Positions 25,106-33,551 of a stretch of 64,000 nucleotides of DNA are shown here, one piece after another (the first letter of the stretch is position 1; every line of letters begins with the position of its first letter). The DNA is from Candidatus Mycalebacterium zealandia. Lineage in GTDB: Bacteria; Desulfobacterota_D; UBA1144; Nemesobacterales; Mycalebacteriaceae. Where the stretch lies: assembly GCA_014075295.1 (NCBI GenBank), contig CP046180.1, forward strand, positions 634,458 through 698,457. Direction: 5' to 3'. The translations under genes and the position numbers were made by a program. The notes beneath the pieces were generated by a model. It saw nothing but the letters and a program-made list of their open reading frames with translations. It was not told where the DNA came from and did no database searches.

Positions 25106-26577
25106 CCGGAAGGACACCGCGCTTCAAACCGTCCAAGCGATTCAAGCGCGCGCGCCGCTCTCAGAACTTTCGCTTCCTCAAAATGTTTGCCGATAATCTG
25201 CGCCCCGATGGGCAGTCCTGATTTTGTGAGTCCGCACGGAACGGAAATTGCCGGAACGCCCGCTATGTTTGCTGGTATGGTCAGCGCGTCCGACAGATAC
25301 ATTCTTATCGGGTCGTCTGTTTTTTCGCCGATTTTGAAAGCCGCTTCAGGCGCGGTGGGCGTCATAATTACATCGGCTTTTTCAAACGCGGAGTTAAACT
25401 CCTTGGTTATAAGGGTGCGAACTTTCTGCGCTTTCAAATAGTAGGCGTCGTAATAGCCGGATGAAAGCGCGTGCGCGCCAAGCATTATGCGCCGTTTTAC
25501 TTCCTCTCCGAACCCCTCACTGCGGCTTTTCACTATCATCTCTCCGAGCGTTTTGGCATTTTCAGCGCGCCGCCCGTAACGCACGCCATCATATCGTGCG
25601 AGGTTTGAACTGGCTTCACACGGGGCGATTATGTAGTAAACCGAAACGGCGTATTCGGTGTTGGGCATGGAGATTTCCACTGTTTCCGCTCCGAGAGATT
25701 CCATCTCTTTTATTGTCGCGCGGACGCTTTGCTCAACCTCGCCGTCCATTCCTCCGACGTTAAAGTATTCAGCCGGAATGCCTATTTTCATTCCCTTTAC
25801 GCCGCTTTCAATGTCCGTGCCGCATTCCGCCGCCGGGGCGTCAATTGAAGTGGAGTCTTTCTCATCAAAGCCCGCTATCGCGCCCAGCAAAATCGCGGCA
25901 TCTTCAACTGACCGCGCCAAAGGTCCCGCCTGATCAAGCGAAGACGCGAACGCGACCATTCCAAACCTGCTGACCCTGCCGTAAGTCGGTTTCATTCCGA
26001 CCACTCCGCAAAAAGCCGCCGGCTGCCGGATTGAGCCGCCAGTGTCGGTTCCCACCGCTCCGCTACACAGCCCCGCCGCGACCGCCGCAGCGCATCCACC
26101 GCTTGAGCCGCCCGGAACCCTGCTTGTGTCCCACGGGTTTTTCACAACTCCGAAATGCGAAGTTTCATTTGACGACCCCATCGCGAACTCGTCCATGTTG
26201 TTCTTGCCGATAATCACCGCGCCCGCTTCAATCAGTTTTCGCGCCACGCCGGAATCGTAGGAGGGAGAGAAGTTTTCAAGGATTTTTGAGCCGCAAGTAA
26301 CGCCCATTCCCGCGACCGCAAAAAGGTCTTTCAGCGCGACTGGAACTCCGTGAAGCGGGCTTTTCGCGCCGCCGGAGTTTATCTCTTTTTCCGCTTTCTC
26401 CGCGCGGGCGAGAGCGGACTCTGAGTCAAATTTAATGAATGAATTTATGTCGCCGTCAAGACGCGAAATTCTGTCAATCGCCTTCTGAGTAAGCTCAACC
26501 GGTGAGGTTTCGCCGGATTTTATAAGCCGCGCCGCGTCCGCTATGCCCGGTAGTCCGCTGTTTTCTTCCGCGCTCAT
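25102..26577 (-). CDS. gatA: Asp-tRNA/Glu-tRNA amidotransferase subunit A
   Basis: 491 residues of the amidase signature family. The Ser-cisSer-Lys triad is visible: VALKDLFAVAGM (Lys), GSSGGCAAAVAAG within the glycine-serine signature, and GTDTGGSIRQPAAFCG (cis-Ser and Ser nucleophile). GatA releases ammonia from glutamine for GatB. It is the last gene of the operon gatB-carA-gshB-gatC-gatA and starts two bases after gatC ends. Confidence 0.96.
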   Translation of the reverse strand: MSAEENSGLPGIADAARLIKSGETSPVELTQKAIDRISRLDGDINSFIKFDSESALARAEKAEKEINSGGAKSPLHGVPVALKDLFAVAGMGVTCGSKILENFSPSYDSGVARKLIEAGAVIIGKNNMDEFAMGSSNETSHFGVVKNPWDTSRVPGGSSGGCAAAVAAGLCSGAVGTDTGGSIRQPAAFCGVVGMKPTYGRVSRFGMVAFASSLDQAGPLARSVEDAAILLGAIAGFDEKDSTSIDAPAAECGTDIESGVKGMKIGIPAEYFNVGGMDGEVEQSVRATIKEMESLGAETVEISMPNTEYAVSVYYIIAPCEASSNLARYDGVRYGRRAENAKTLGEMIVKSRSEGFGEEVKRRIMLGAHALSSGYYDAYYLKAQKVRTLITKEFNSAFEKADVIMTPTAPEAAFKIGEKTDDPIRMYLSDALTIPANIAGVPAISVPCGLTKSGLPIGAQIIGKHFEEAKVLRAARALESLGRFEARCPSG

Positions 26578-26578
26578 T

Positions 26579-26875
26579 TCAGTCCTCTATCACCTTTGGA
26601 ACGGAGAAAAATCCGTCTGCCGCTTCGGGCGCGCCTTCAAGCGCTTTTTTGCCCGAATCTCCCGTGTTCGCGATGTCTTCTCTCATTCGGGCTTTTATAT
26701 CAAGCGCGTGAGATGTCGGCGGGACGTTTGCGGTGTCAAGTTCATTCAGGTTTTCCATATAAACCAGAATCTTCGCGAGGTATGAGCCGAACTGCTCAAT
26801 CTCCTTTTCATCAAACTCCAGACCCGCGAGTTTAGCCGCGTTTTCCACCTGTTTTTTTGAGATTTTCTCCGTCAT
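26579..26875 (-). CDS. gatC: Asp-tRNA/Glu-tRNA amidotransferase subunit C
   Basis: 98 residues, normal size. The start MTEKISKKQVENAAKLAGLEFDEKEIEQFGSYLAKIL, in two stretches (residues 1-20 and 21-36), and the later LDTANVPPTSHALD and the C-terminal LEGAPEAADGFFSVPKVIE are all typical. GatC wraps around GatA and stabilises the GatCAB complex. Its ATG overlaps the gshB stop by four bases. Confidence 0.94.
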   Translation of the reverse strand: MTEKISKKQVENAAKLAGLEFDEKEIEQFGSYLAKILVYMENLNELDTANVPPTSHALDIKARMREDIANTGDSGKKALEGAPEAADGFFSVPKVIED

Positions 26876-27843
26876 TTTCCGTTCCCCGCGAGAGCTTCGG
26901 CAAAATCAACTATTTCGCGCTCCAGTTTGACTCCTTCAAAACGGTTGATTTCGCGAACGCATGTCGGGCTTGTGCAGTTTATTTCGGTCAGCATTCCGCC
27001 CACGATGTCTATTCCCGCGAAATAGATGCCCGTTTCGGTCAGATGGTCTTTCAGCGCGCCGCAGATTTCACGGTCTTTGTCGTTCAGTTCGGTTTTTTCA
27101 GGGCTTCCGCCGGAATGAAAATTGCATATAAACCCGTCTTTGGGCGGCATTCTCAGAACCGCACCAACGGGCTCGCCGCCGAGCATAATAATTCTTTTGT
27201 CTCCGCTCACAACATCGCTTATGAACTCCTGCGCCATAACAAAAACCCGCCCGCCCGAAGTCAGGCGGTCAATCTCACACGCCGCGTTTTTGCTTCCCTT
27301 TTCCAGCATAGCAATTCCCTCTCCGCCGAACCCGTCAAGCGGTTTGACCACAATCTTTGTTTTCTCCGAAAGAAAACCGGTGATTTCCTCCGTGTTTTTT
27401 GACACAAGCGTGTCAGCCATAAACTTTGAAAATCCGAGCGCGCTCAATTTTTCATTCGATTTTCTTATCCCTTCGGGGCGGTTTATTACAGTCGCGCCCG
27501 CGCTTTCGGCGAGGCTCAAAATATGGGTCAAATATATGTAGTCCATATTGAACGGCGGGTCTTTGCGCATCCACACAACGTCCATGCCGGAGAGCGAGGT
27601 GGGTTTTGTTTCGCCGGTTTCATAAAAACCCTCCATGTCCCGCGCGTTTTCATCGGGTTCGGTGAGTTGTATTTCAGTCGCTTTGCACATTGCTTTGCCG
27701 CCGCTTGCGGAAAGAGTTTCGGGCGCCACATAAAAAACCTTGTGCCCTCGCGACTGGGCTTCAAGCATCAGCACAAGCGTTGTGTCTCGAGCGGGATTTA
27801 ATGACTCAACCGGATCCATTATGAAAGCCATTCGCATGGTCAT
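26872..27843 (-). CDS. gshB: Glutathione synthetase (ATP-grasp)
   Basis: 323 residues. It joins gamma-glutamylcysteine and glycine. Visible ATP-grasp and family features: MAFIMDPVESLNPARDTTLVLM at the start (split at residue 20), VWMRKDPPFNMDYIY, INRPEGIRKSNEKL, KIVVKPLDGFGGEGIAML, FVMAQEFISDVVSGDKRII and the C-terminal GIDIVGGMLTEINCTSPTC. The gene for gamma-glutamylcysteine synthetase is not in the window. The ATG overlaps the carA stop by one base (TAATG). Glutathione use fits the aerobic profile. Confidence 0.94.
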   Translation of the reverse strand: MTMRMAFIMDPVESLNPARDTTLVLMLEAQSRGHKVFYVAPETLSASGGKAMCKATEIQLTEPDENARDMEGFYETGETKPTSLSGMDVVWMRKDPPFNMDYIYLTHILSLAESAGATVINRPEGIRKSNEKLSALGFSKFMADTLVSKNTEEITGFLSEKTKIVVKPLDGFGGEGIAMLEKGSKNAACEIDRLTSGGRVFVMAQEFISDVVSGDKRIIMLGGEPVGAVLRMPPKDGFICNFHSGGSPEKTELNDKDREICGALKDHLTETGIYFAGIDIVGGMLTEINCTSPTCVREINRFEGVKLEREIVDFAEALAGNGK

Positions 27844-28976
27844 TATTTTTTGCCGGATTTCATTACGGAGATGAATTTTTCAAACAGGTAGGACGAGTCG
27901 TGCGGACCCGGTGAGGATTCGGGGTGATACTGGACGGCGAAGACCGATTTTTCGCGGTTTTCCAGTCCCTCAACCGTGCCGTCATTCAGATTGACGTGAG
28001 TTATTTCCGTTCCGTTGCCGAGTGAGTCGGGGTCAACGGCGAAGCCGTGATTTTGCGAAGTGATTTCCACTTTGCCGCTGCTGAGTTCTTTTACGGGCTG
28101 GTTTCCGCCACGGTGTCCGAACTTCATTTTGAAGGTTTTTCCGCCCAGCGCGAGGCTGATAATTTGGTGTCCGAGGCAGATCCCAAAAACCGGAATTTTT
28201 CCGAGCAACCCGTTTATGTTTTTCGCCGCGTATTCAACCGCTTCGGGGTCGCCGGGACCGTTTGAGAGAAAAACCCCGTCCGGCTCAAAAGTCATAACCT
28301 CTGCGGGCGATGTTTGCGCCGGAACAACCGTTACCCGGCATCCCATATCGGTGAGGTTGCGCAAAATCGCGCTTTTTATTCCGAAATCATAAGCCACAAC
28401 CGCGGGCTTCCAGTCCGCCACCGGAGCTTTTCCTGCGGCGGAAATTCTCCATCCGCCGTTTCCCCCGGTCCATTCATACGGCTTTTCGCAACTAACTTCG
28501 GTTACAAGGTCGCGTCCGACAATTCCGGGCGATTTTTTAACTTTTTCAACCAGAGTTTCAGGGTCGCCGCCGTTGCTTGAAATCACGCATTTCTGCGCGC
28601 CGCCCGTTCTGATTTTTCTCGTTATCTCTCTCGTGTCCACGCCGTGTATGCCGACTATGCCGTGTTTTTCCATATATTCGCCAAGCGGCATTACCGAACG
28701 CCAGTTGCTAGGGGTTTCCCAGTATTCCCTCACAACAAGCCCTTTGGCGAACGGTTTTTCCGACTCGCTGTCTTCGGTGTTCACGCCGTAGTTGCCGATT
28801 TCGGGGTAGGTCATTGTGATTATCTGCCCGTTGTATGATGGGTCTGTCAGGATTTCCTGATAGCCTGTCATTGAGGTGTTGAAAACCGCCTCGCCGAAAC
28901 TCTCGCCGCTCGCGCCGAAATGCCCGCCTTCAAAAATGGTTCCGTCTTCAAACACAAGGAAACATTTTCCGCTCAT
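27843..28976 (-). CDS. carA: Carbamoyl phosphate synthase small subunit
   Basis: 377 residues. CarA releases ammonia from glutamine for carbamoyl phosphate made by CarB. The N-terminal domain has [17 protein letters not shown] and [15 protein letters not shown]; the glutamine amidotransferase domain has the nucleophile elbow [17 protein letters not shown] and the His-Glu pair [12 protein letters not shown]. The ATGA overlap with the gatB stop makes the pair translationally coupled. carB is not in the window, which is a separation from its usual partner. Confidence 0.95.
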   Translation of the reverse strand: MSGKCFLVFEDGTIFEGGHFGASGESFGEAVFNTSMTGYQEILTDPSYNGQIITMTYPEIGNYGVNTEDSESEKPFAKGLVVREYWETPSNWRSVMPLGEYMEKHGIVGIHGVDTREITRKIRTGGAQKCVISSNGGDPETLVEKVKKSPGIVGRDLVTEVSCEKPYEWTGGNGGWRISAAGKAPVADWKPAVVAYDFGIKSAILRNLTDMGCRVTVVPAQTSPAEVMTFEPDGVFLSNGPGDPEAVEYAAKNINGLLGKIPVFGICLGHQIISLALGGKTFKMKFGHRGGNQPVKELSSGKVEITSQNHGFAVDPDSLGNGTEITHVNLNDGTVEGLENREKSVFAVQYHPESSPGPHDSSYLFEKFISVMKSGKK

Positions 28977-30409
28977 TGCGAACTGCCTTCGGAAAGGATT
29001 TTTTTCAGAATTTCATTCACCATTTGAGGGTTTGCTTTTCCTTTTGTAATTTTCATCACTCCGCCCACGAAAAATCCCGTCAGTTTTTCGTCTCCTTCGC
29101 GCAGTCGCCTGGTTTCGGACGGGTGCGCTTCCACAAATTCACGCACAATTTTTTCTATCTCCCCGCTGTCGGACAACTGAGAAACTCCCGCCGCCTCAAC
29201 AACTTCCGGTGCGGTTTTTCCGGTTTCCACCATTTGAGGAAAAACGGTTTCCTTCGCGATTTTGCCGTTGATTTTACCGTTTTTTATCATTTCTATCATC
29301 TCGCCGAGGTTTTCCGCGCTCACCGCGAAATCACTTTCTTCGCCTCCTTCGCCGCGCCCGACAACATTGGTGAGAATCCAGTTTGCCGTTTCTTTTGCCG
29401 CGCCGCTGTGCTTTGCCGCGCTCTCAAAATAGTCCGCGAGGGCGCGTTCGGATGTAAGCCGCCGTGCGTCATCGGTTTTTATTCCGTAATCATTTTCAAA
29501 TCTGCGCGTTTTTTCAACGTGCAGTTCGGGGATGGATTTTTTCAAATCGTCCGCCCATTTTTTCTCAACAACAAGCGGGGGCAGGTCGGGGTCGGGGAAA
29601 TAGCGGTAGTCCTCCGCTTCCTCTTTTGAGCGCATCGGAAAGGTTTTTCCGCTCGCATCGTCAAACAGGCGCGTCTCCTGAATGAGTTCTTCGCCGTTTT
29701 GCAAGGCCGCGATTTGCCTTTTTATTTCATATTCAAGCGCTTTTTTGATGAATTTGAACGAGTTGAGATTTTTAATCTCCACTTTTGTGCCGAGTTTTCC
29801 GCATCCGGCGGGGCGCACGGAAACATTGGCGTCGCACCGTAAATTTCCCTTTTCCATATTGCCGTCGCACGCGCCGATGTAGCGCAGGATTTGCCTCAGC
29901 GTCCGCACGTATTCCGCCGCTTCTTCCGGTTCGCGCATATCCGGCTCGCTTACAATCTCAATCAGCGCGACCCCGGCGCGGTTCAAATCCACCAGACTCA
30001 CGGATTCGGAATGCACAAGTTTTCCGGCGTCTTCTTCCATGTGTATGCGGGTTATGCGGATTTTTTTCGCCTCTCCGCCTGATTCAATTTCAATCCATCC
30101 GCCCGTGGCGAGCGGCTCTTCATACTGTGAGATTTGATACCCTTTCGGCAAATCGGGGTAGAAGTAGTTTTTGCGCTCAAAGCGCGAAACGCGGGCGATT
30201 TCGCAGTTTGTTGCCGCCGCCGCTTTTACGGCGAGTTCAACGGCTTTTTTGTTCAAAACCGGCAGAACGCCCGGCATTCCAAGGCACACGGGAGAAACAT
30301 TGGTGTTCGGCTCCGCGTCCGAACCAACGGGAGCGTCTGAAAAGATTTTTGATTTCGTAAGAAGTTGAGCGTGAACTTCAAGTCCGATTACGGTTTCGTA
30401 ATCAGCCAT
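28973..30409 (-). CDS. gatB: Asp-tRNA/Glu-tRNA amidotransferase subunit B
   Basis: 478 residues. GatB binds misacylated tRNA and performs the amidation. Key features: [69 protein letters not shown] and the C-terminal YqeY/GatB domain with [19 protein letters not shown]. It opens a five-gene operon with carA, gshB, gatC, gatA, where subunits A and C lie at the far end. Downstream of it on the plus side lies the accessory island; the leader contains one copy of a 19-bp direct repeat. Confidence 0.95.
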   Translation of the reverse strand: MADYETVIGLEVHAQLLTKSKIFSDAPVGSDAEPNTNVSPVCLGMPGVLPVLNKKAVELAVKAAAATNCEIARVSRFERKNYFYPDLPKGYQISQYEEPLATGGWIEIESGGEAKKIRITRIHMEEDAGKLVHSESVSLVDLNRAGVALIEIVSEPDMREPEEAAEYVRTLRQILRYIGACDGNMEKGNLRCDANVSVRPAGCGKLGTKVEIKNLNSFKFIKKALEYEIKRQIAALQNGEELIQETRLFDDASGKTFPMRSKEEAEDYRYFPDPDLPPLVVEKKWADDLKKSIPELHVEKTRRFENDYGIKTDDARRLTSERALADYFESAAKHSGAAKETANWILTNVVGRGEGGEESDFAVSAENLGEMIEMIKNGKINGKIAKETVFPQMVETGKTAPEVVEAAGVSQLSDSGEIEKIVREFVEAHPSETRRLREGDEKLTGFFVGGVMKITKGKANPQMVNEILKKILSEGSSQ

Positions 30410-30440
30410 AGTGCGTTTTCTCCAATCAAAACTCGGTAAA

Positions 30441-30669
30441 GGGTGAAGGATAGGGCGGGATTGTCAAGTTGGCTAATGAGTGTCGCCTTTTTTAAGGTCT
30501 TTTACGACATCTTCAAACGGAATGTCGGGTTCTTTCTCAATTTCTTCAATTCCTTCAAGGTCTTCAGCATCTTCGGCAAGAGAGACAGTTGTTCGTTTTG
30601 CTTCTGTTGTTTTGTCCATAACAAGACCCAACATAACAGTTCTCTGGCACGGGTGAAGGATAGGGCGGG
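30441..30669. repeat. 19-bp direct repeat flanking a small gene
   Basis: gggtgaaggatagggcggg is identical at 30441-30459 and 30651-30669, 210 bases apart. The copies lie upstream of gatB and upstream of the small acidic protein gene on the minus strand, so they may be flanks of an insertion or a shared leader site. Confidence 0.7.
30473..30634 (-). CDS. Small acidic protein, antitoxin-like
   Basis: 53 residues from ATG 30634 (a second ATG at 30619 would give 48). It starts MLGLVMDKTTEAKRTTVSLA, continues with an acidic repeat-like stretch (EDAEDLEGIEEIEKEP) and ends DIPFEDVVKDLKKGDTH. The terminal IPFEDVVKDLKK is like the tail of RelB-type antitoxins, but no toxin frame is found in the bases that follow, so the pairing is missing and the assignment is weak. 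It is AT-rich compared with gatB and lies inside a pair of 19-bp direct repeats. A longer reading to 30715 is possible but adds a poorly coding leader. Confidence 0.4.
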   Translation of the reverse strand: MLGLVMDKTTEAKRTTVSLAEDAEDLEGIEEIEKEPDIPFEDVVKDLKKGDTH

Positions 30670-30766
30670 GGTGTCTTTTGTCCCTGTGTTTTGAAAGGTA
30701 TGGCACATAACTCATGAAGTATACTAGAGAGGTATTGCTGAAAATCCAGCAAATGATTCTAGTATT

Positions 30767-32491
30767 ATGACTAAAATGGAAAATCTACAAGTAGAGACTG
30801 CGAATGCAGTTGAACCGGAAATGTTCTGTTTAGGTTTAAAAGCATTGGGTGAATGTTTGTACAATCCTTTAGACCCACCAATTTACTTCTCATTAGGTGC
30901 TTTGATTTCTTCAGGTGCGTTGTTTTTTGTATTAATACAGATTGTTGGACCCATTCACCGTTTTAGATTTGCAGTCAACATTTCTGCTTCACAGAAGATT
31001 CTGGGCGTGTTCCTTATAGTTGTTGCAATTCTGGGTGTTTTTCTTGCGACAATTGTACCTTTGCTTTCAGGAGCAGGTGCATATCCCGTTTTGGGTTATC
31101 CAGTATTTTGGGAAACTTTGTCAGCATTTCTCTTTGTTTTTCTTATTTGTTATACGGTAAGAATCGTTTTCAAGCCCGTTAAATTTACGAGTGGAAATGC
31201 AGTAAAGTACTTAAATGCCACTATTTCATTTTTAGCAAAAGCAGACGGTAAAGCATTGGAAAAACTTGCGGAAGAAATCTATCCAAGTATTAAAAATGTT
31301 GTAAATGAAGCAACAAACTATGATTACTTCAAGGCGCTCCAAGCAAAAGAAGATGGTAAAACTTATGAAGTGTCAAAGGCGACTAAGGCTGCAATTACGG
31401 TTCTAGATGTTTGGTCAGACAAGATGTTTTGTAAATCTATTGTCTGTCAGTTTCCCCAGTCTGCAGTAGAAATTCTTGGTTGTCTATCCAAAAAACTACA
31501 CCATAGAGCAGGTTATTCTCTTTGTTCTGAAATAATTCAACAATCTTTTGAGAATCAAAATTCAATCTTGAACAGGGAAGACAGTTATTCAGGGCTAGGT
31601 TTTTTTAAACAATTTAAAATTCAATGCTTTGGGGACTGGGAGTTCGTAAACAGTTCTTATCGTCCTCTTGACCAGTTGAGTTTTTACGATAGTGACTTGA
31701 AGGAATGGCAAATTCGACAATACTGTGAATGTTTTGAAATCGCCTTTAAATCCTATGTTGAGAGTAAAGGCTGGTCTTATTTTCCGTATTCATTGAAGCA
31801 AGCATCGGATAACATTTTCAGGATGGCAATGACGCAAATAACAAAAATCGAACATATTCCAAAAGATGAACTCTATGGCTCACAAAATCAAAAAATCCTA
31901 ACTGTTATTTGCGAAGGGGTTGGAAAGTCAATAAATCACGTAGTTGAGGGACCCGATTATCCTGTTGATGCATATGATGAAGATTCCTATGATTTCTTGA
32001 AAGATTATTCTGTTTTTGGTACTGTTGCGCATGGTTTATATGAACTGTGCGAGGCTTTCTCATTTTCAAAAGGGCATAATCATTTTATCAGGTCGCAATT
32101 TTTACGTGTATGGCATGTTGTATTTGGTGTGCAGTCATCTCAAATGTCGAAAAATCAGAATGAGATTGGAAAAAGGTTGTTGTTTCATATCAACAAAAAT
32201 GTGGATGAAAATTTAGATCGTAAGGCAAAGTGGGGCTCTCCCATAACAAAACTTTTGCTCTCTCTAGATGGTCTCAGTAACCCCCCAGAGAGTGATAAGC
32301 GTGTGTATGCCGAGTTTTACAGGAGTTTTCTTGAAATACTTAGAGAGAAGTTTCCCATTCTTTACAGAGAGGACCCAAAGTTCGCCATGAGTCTGTTGCC
32401 AGAATCTATTGAGTACGATGGGCATGCTAACAAGCTGGTTCAGAAAAAATTTCGCGGGCGTTCTATCGAATTAATCCTGAATAACAACTAA
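30767..32491 (+). CDS. Large membrane-anchored protein of unknown function
   Basis: 574 residues. Three membrane helices are predicted by eye at about 40-60 (YFSLGALISSGALFFVLIQI), 78-100 (ILGVFLIVVAILGVFLATIV) and 113-132 (LSAFLFVFLICYTVRIVF); the remaining 440 residues form a large cytoplasmic or soluble domain that looks mostly helical and has many Cys (CKSIVCQF, CECFEIAF). No recognisable catalytic motif, such as a P-loop, is seen. Codon use is strongly AT-rich (tttttt, aaaaat) compared with the flanking operons. It stands alone with no partner gene. I do not recognise the family; a phage-defence or stress role cannot be shown. Confidence 0.7.
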   Translation: MTKMENLQVETANAVEPEMFCLGLKALGECLYNPLDPPIYFSLGALISSGALFFVLIQIVGPIHRFRFAVNISASQKILGVFLIVVAILGVFLATIVPLLSGAGAYPVLGYPVFWETLSAFLFVFLICYTVRIVFKPVKFTSGNAVKYLNATISFLAKADGKALEKLAEEIYPSIKNVVNEATNYDYFKALQAKEDGKTYEVSKATKAAITVLDVWSDKMFCKSIVCQFPQSAVEILGCLSKKLHHRAGYSLCSEIIQQSFENQNSILNREDSYSGLGFFKQFKIQCFGDWEFVNSSYRPLDQLSFYDSDLKEWQIRQYCECFEIAFKSYVESKGWSYFPYSLKQASDNIFRMAMTQITKIEHIPKDELYGSQNQKILTVICEGVGKSINHVVEGPDYPVDAYDEDSYDFLKDYSVFGTVAHGLYELCEAFSFSKGHNHFIRSQFLRVWHVVFGVQSSQMSKNQNEIGKRLLFHINKNVDENLDRKAKWGSPITKLLLSLDGLSNPPESDKRVYAEFYRSFLEILREKFPILYREDPKFAMSLLPESIEYDGHANKLVQKKFRGRSIELILNNN

Positions 32492-32820
32492 AACTGTTTT
32501 GTCTTCCTGTTTTTCTGTTCATTCCAAACTTCCATTCAGTTTTGACAATCTTACCTTCTTTGCTTCCTATCCATCCTCGGTAACCGTTTGATTGGACCCG
32601 CATATCGGGTCTCTGTGAATACAAGACCCTTTATGCAGAGAGGGCTTCCCCGTAGTCTGGGAAATAAGCAGGCTTTATCTGGTATTTACGCTTGGTTGTC
32701 TTGAACTGATGCTCTTGGGGATATTTCTTTTACCATTTTCTGCAGTAGTTGGCTTCTATTCATTGCTTTTTGGAGTGCCTCAGTGGGTTTTGGGTATCTG
32801 TAGTTGAAGGTAATTTGTTA
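32492..32820. other. AT-rich gap with possible coding remnants on the minus strand
   Basis: No gene is convincing. Two short minus-strand frames look coding-like. The first is 32463-32603 (MRVQSNGYRGWIGSKEG..., 46 residues). The second is 32686-32814 (42 residues, ITFNYRYPKPTEALQKAMN..., without ATG at its upstream end, MNRSQLLQ internal). They may be remnants of one or two genes lost when the island formed. Composition is AT-rich like the neighbouring membrane protein. Confidence 0.3.
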
Positions 32821-33474
32821 TCACTTCAAAACCACACCCGTTTTCTCACTCCACAGGAGAAGATCAATCTCATCAATATCAAAGCCATTGCGTTTTGCGT
32901 AGTGTTGCAGTTTCTTTTCAATTTCAAGGTAGCGGTTGCCGTTAGTGGGCGGTTTCGGGTCGCTGACCACCTTTAATTCAAAAAGGCAGTTCATTATGTG
33001 CTTGTCCAGAATGGCGTAGCCGGAAAAGCCGATGTTTCGCAGGAAGTGGCTCGCCTCTTTGAAACCGATGCCTTTTATGTCTTTTTTTGTCGCGAAAAAG
33101 TCGCGTCTTTTGTCCGCGTTTTTGAATGAAAGAATCAAACGCTTCATCTTCAAGCCGTGATTTTCGGCAAGGTAGTTTCGCGTGTGCAGAAGATAACGCG
33201 CCCGTTCATTCGGGAACCTGTGCGCTCCGTTTTTTATGAGCAGTTTTGAAAACTGTTTCTCTGTTTTCGCCGTAAAAAGCGCGGGGCGGACGGCGTTGAT
33301 GGATTTAATTCCCATCTTCGCGCTTGCCCCTGCGGTGAATATGCAGAACGCGAGTTCCTCAAACAGTTCGGCGTCATCGGCGTTTTTGATTACTTTTTGA
33401 AAACCTGAGAGTTTCGTGCGAATTTCCCGCCGTTTTTCGCGGAGCGATTTTTTCAAGTTTTGTGTCGTTAGCAC
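32821..33474 (-). CDS. 8-oxoguanine DNA glycosylase/AP lyase, Ogg2 type
   Basis: 217 residues of the archaeal-type Ogg2 N-glycosylase/DNA lyase group. It removes 8-oxoguanine and nicks the abasic site. The helix-hairpin-helix region GIGFKEASHFLRNIGFSGYAILDKHI carries the catalytic Lys (in KEASHF) and a later Asp (in ILDKH); other matches are FEELAFCIFTAGASAKMG and RARYLLHTRNYL. It begins with GTG at 33474 and ends next to the AT-rich gap. Its closest relatives are usually archaeal or thermophile proteins, so horizontal gain in this lineage is possible. Single gene, no operon. Confidence 0.85.
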   Translation of the reverse strand: MLTTQNLKKSLREKRREIRTKLSGFQKVIKNADDAELFEELAFCIFTAGASAKMGIKSINAVRPALFTAKTEKQFSKLLIKNGAHRFPNERARYLLHTRNYLAENHGLKMKRLILSFKNADKRRDFFATKKDIKGIGFKEASHFLRNIGFSGYAILDKHIMNCLFELKVVSDPKPPTNGNRYLEIEKKLQHYAKRNGFDIDEIDLLLWSEKTGVVLK

Positions 33475-33502
33475 GGCGGTTGTTAGTTACTGCAAGAGGT
33501 CA

Positions 33503-33540
33503 TAAAAAAACCGGCGACCTATAAAGCCGCCGGTTTTTTA
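33503..33540 (-). terminator. Intrinsic terminator after the AT-hook thiolase
   Basis: Stem aaaaaaccggcg (33505-33516) pairs with cgccggtttttt (33528-33539), giving an AT-bounded GC hairpin functional in both directions. Its place just after the stop at 33552 makes it the terminator of the thiolase gene. Confidence 0.85.
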
Positions 33541-33551
33541 ACTTGAAAGCG

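Noticed and set aside
29785-30360. Opposite-strand frame within gatB (191 residues)
   Set aside because: Arg/Pro-rich translation antisense to a canonical gatB; no start signal.
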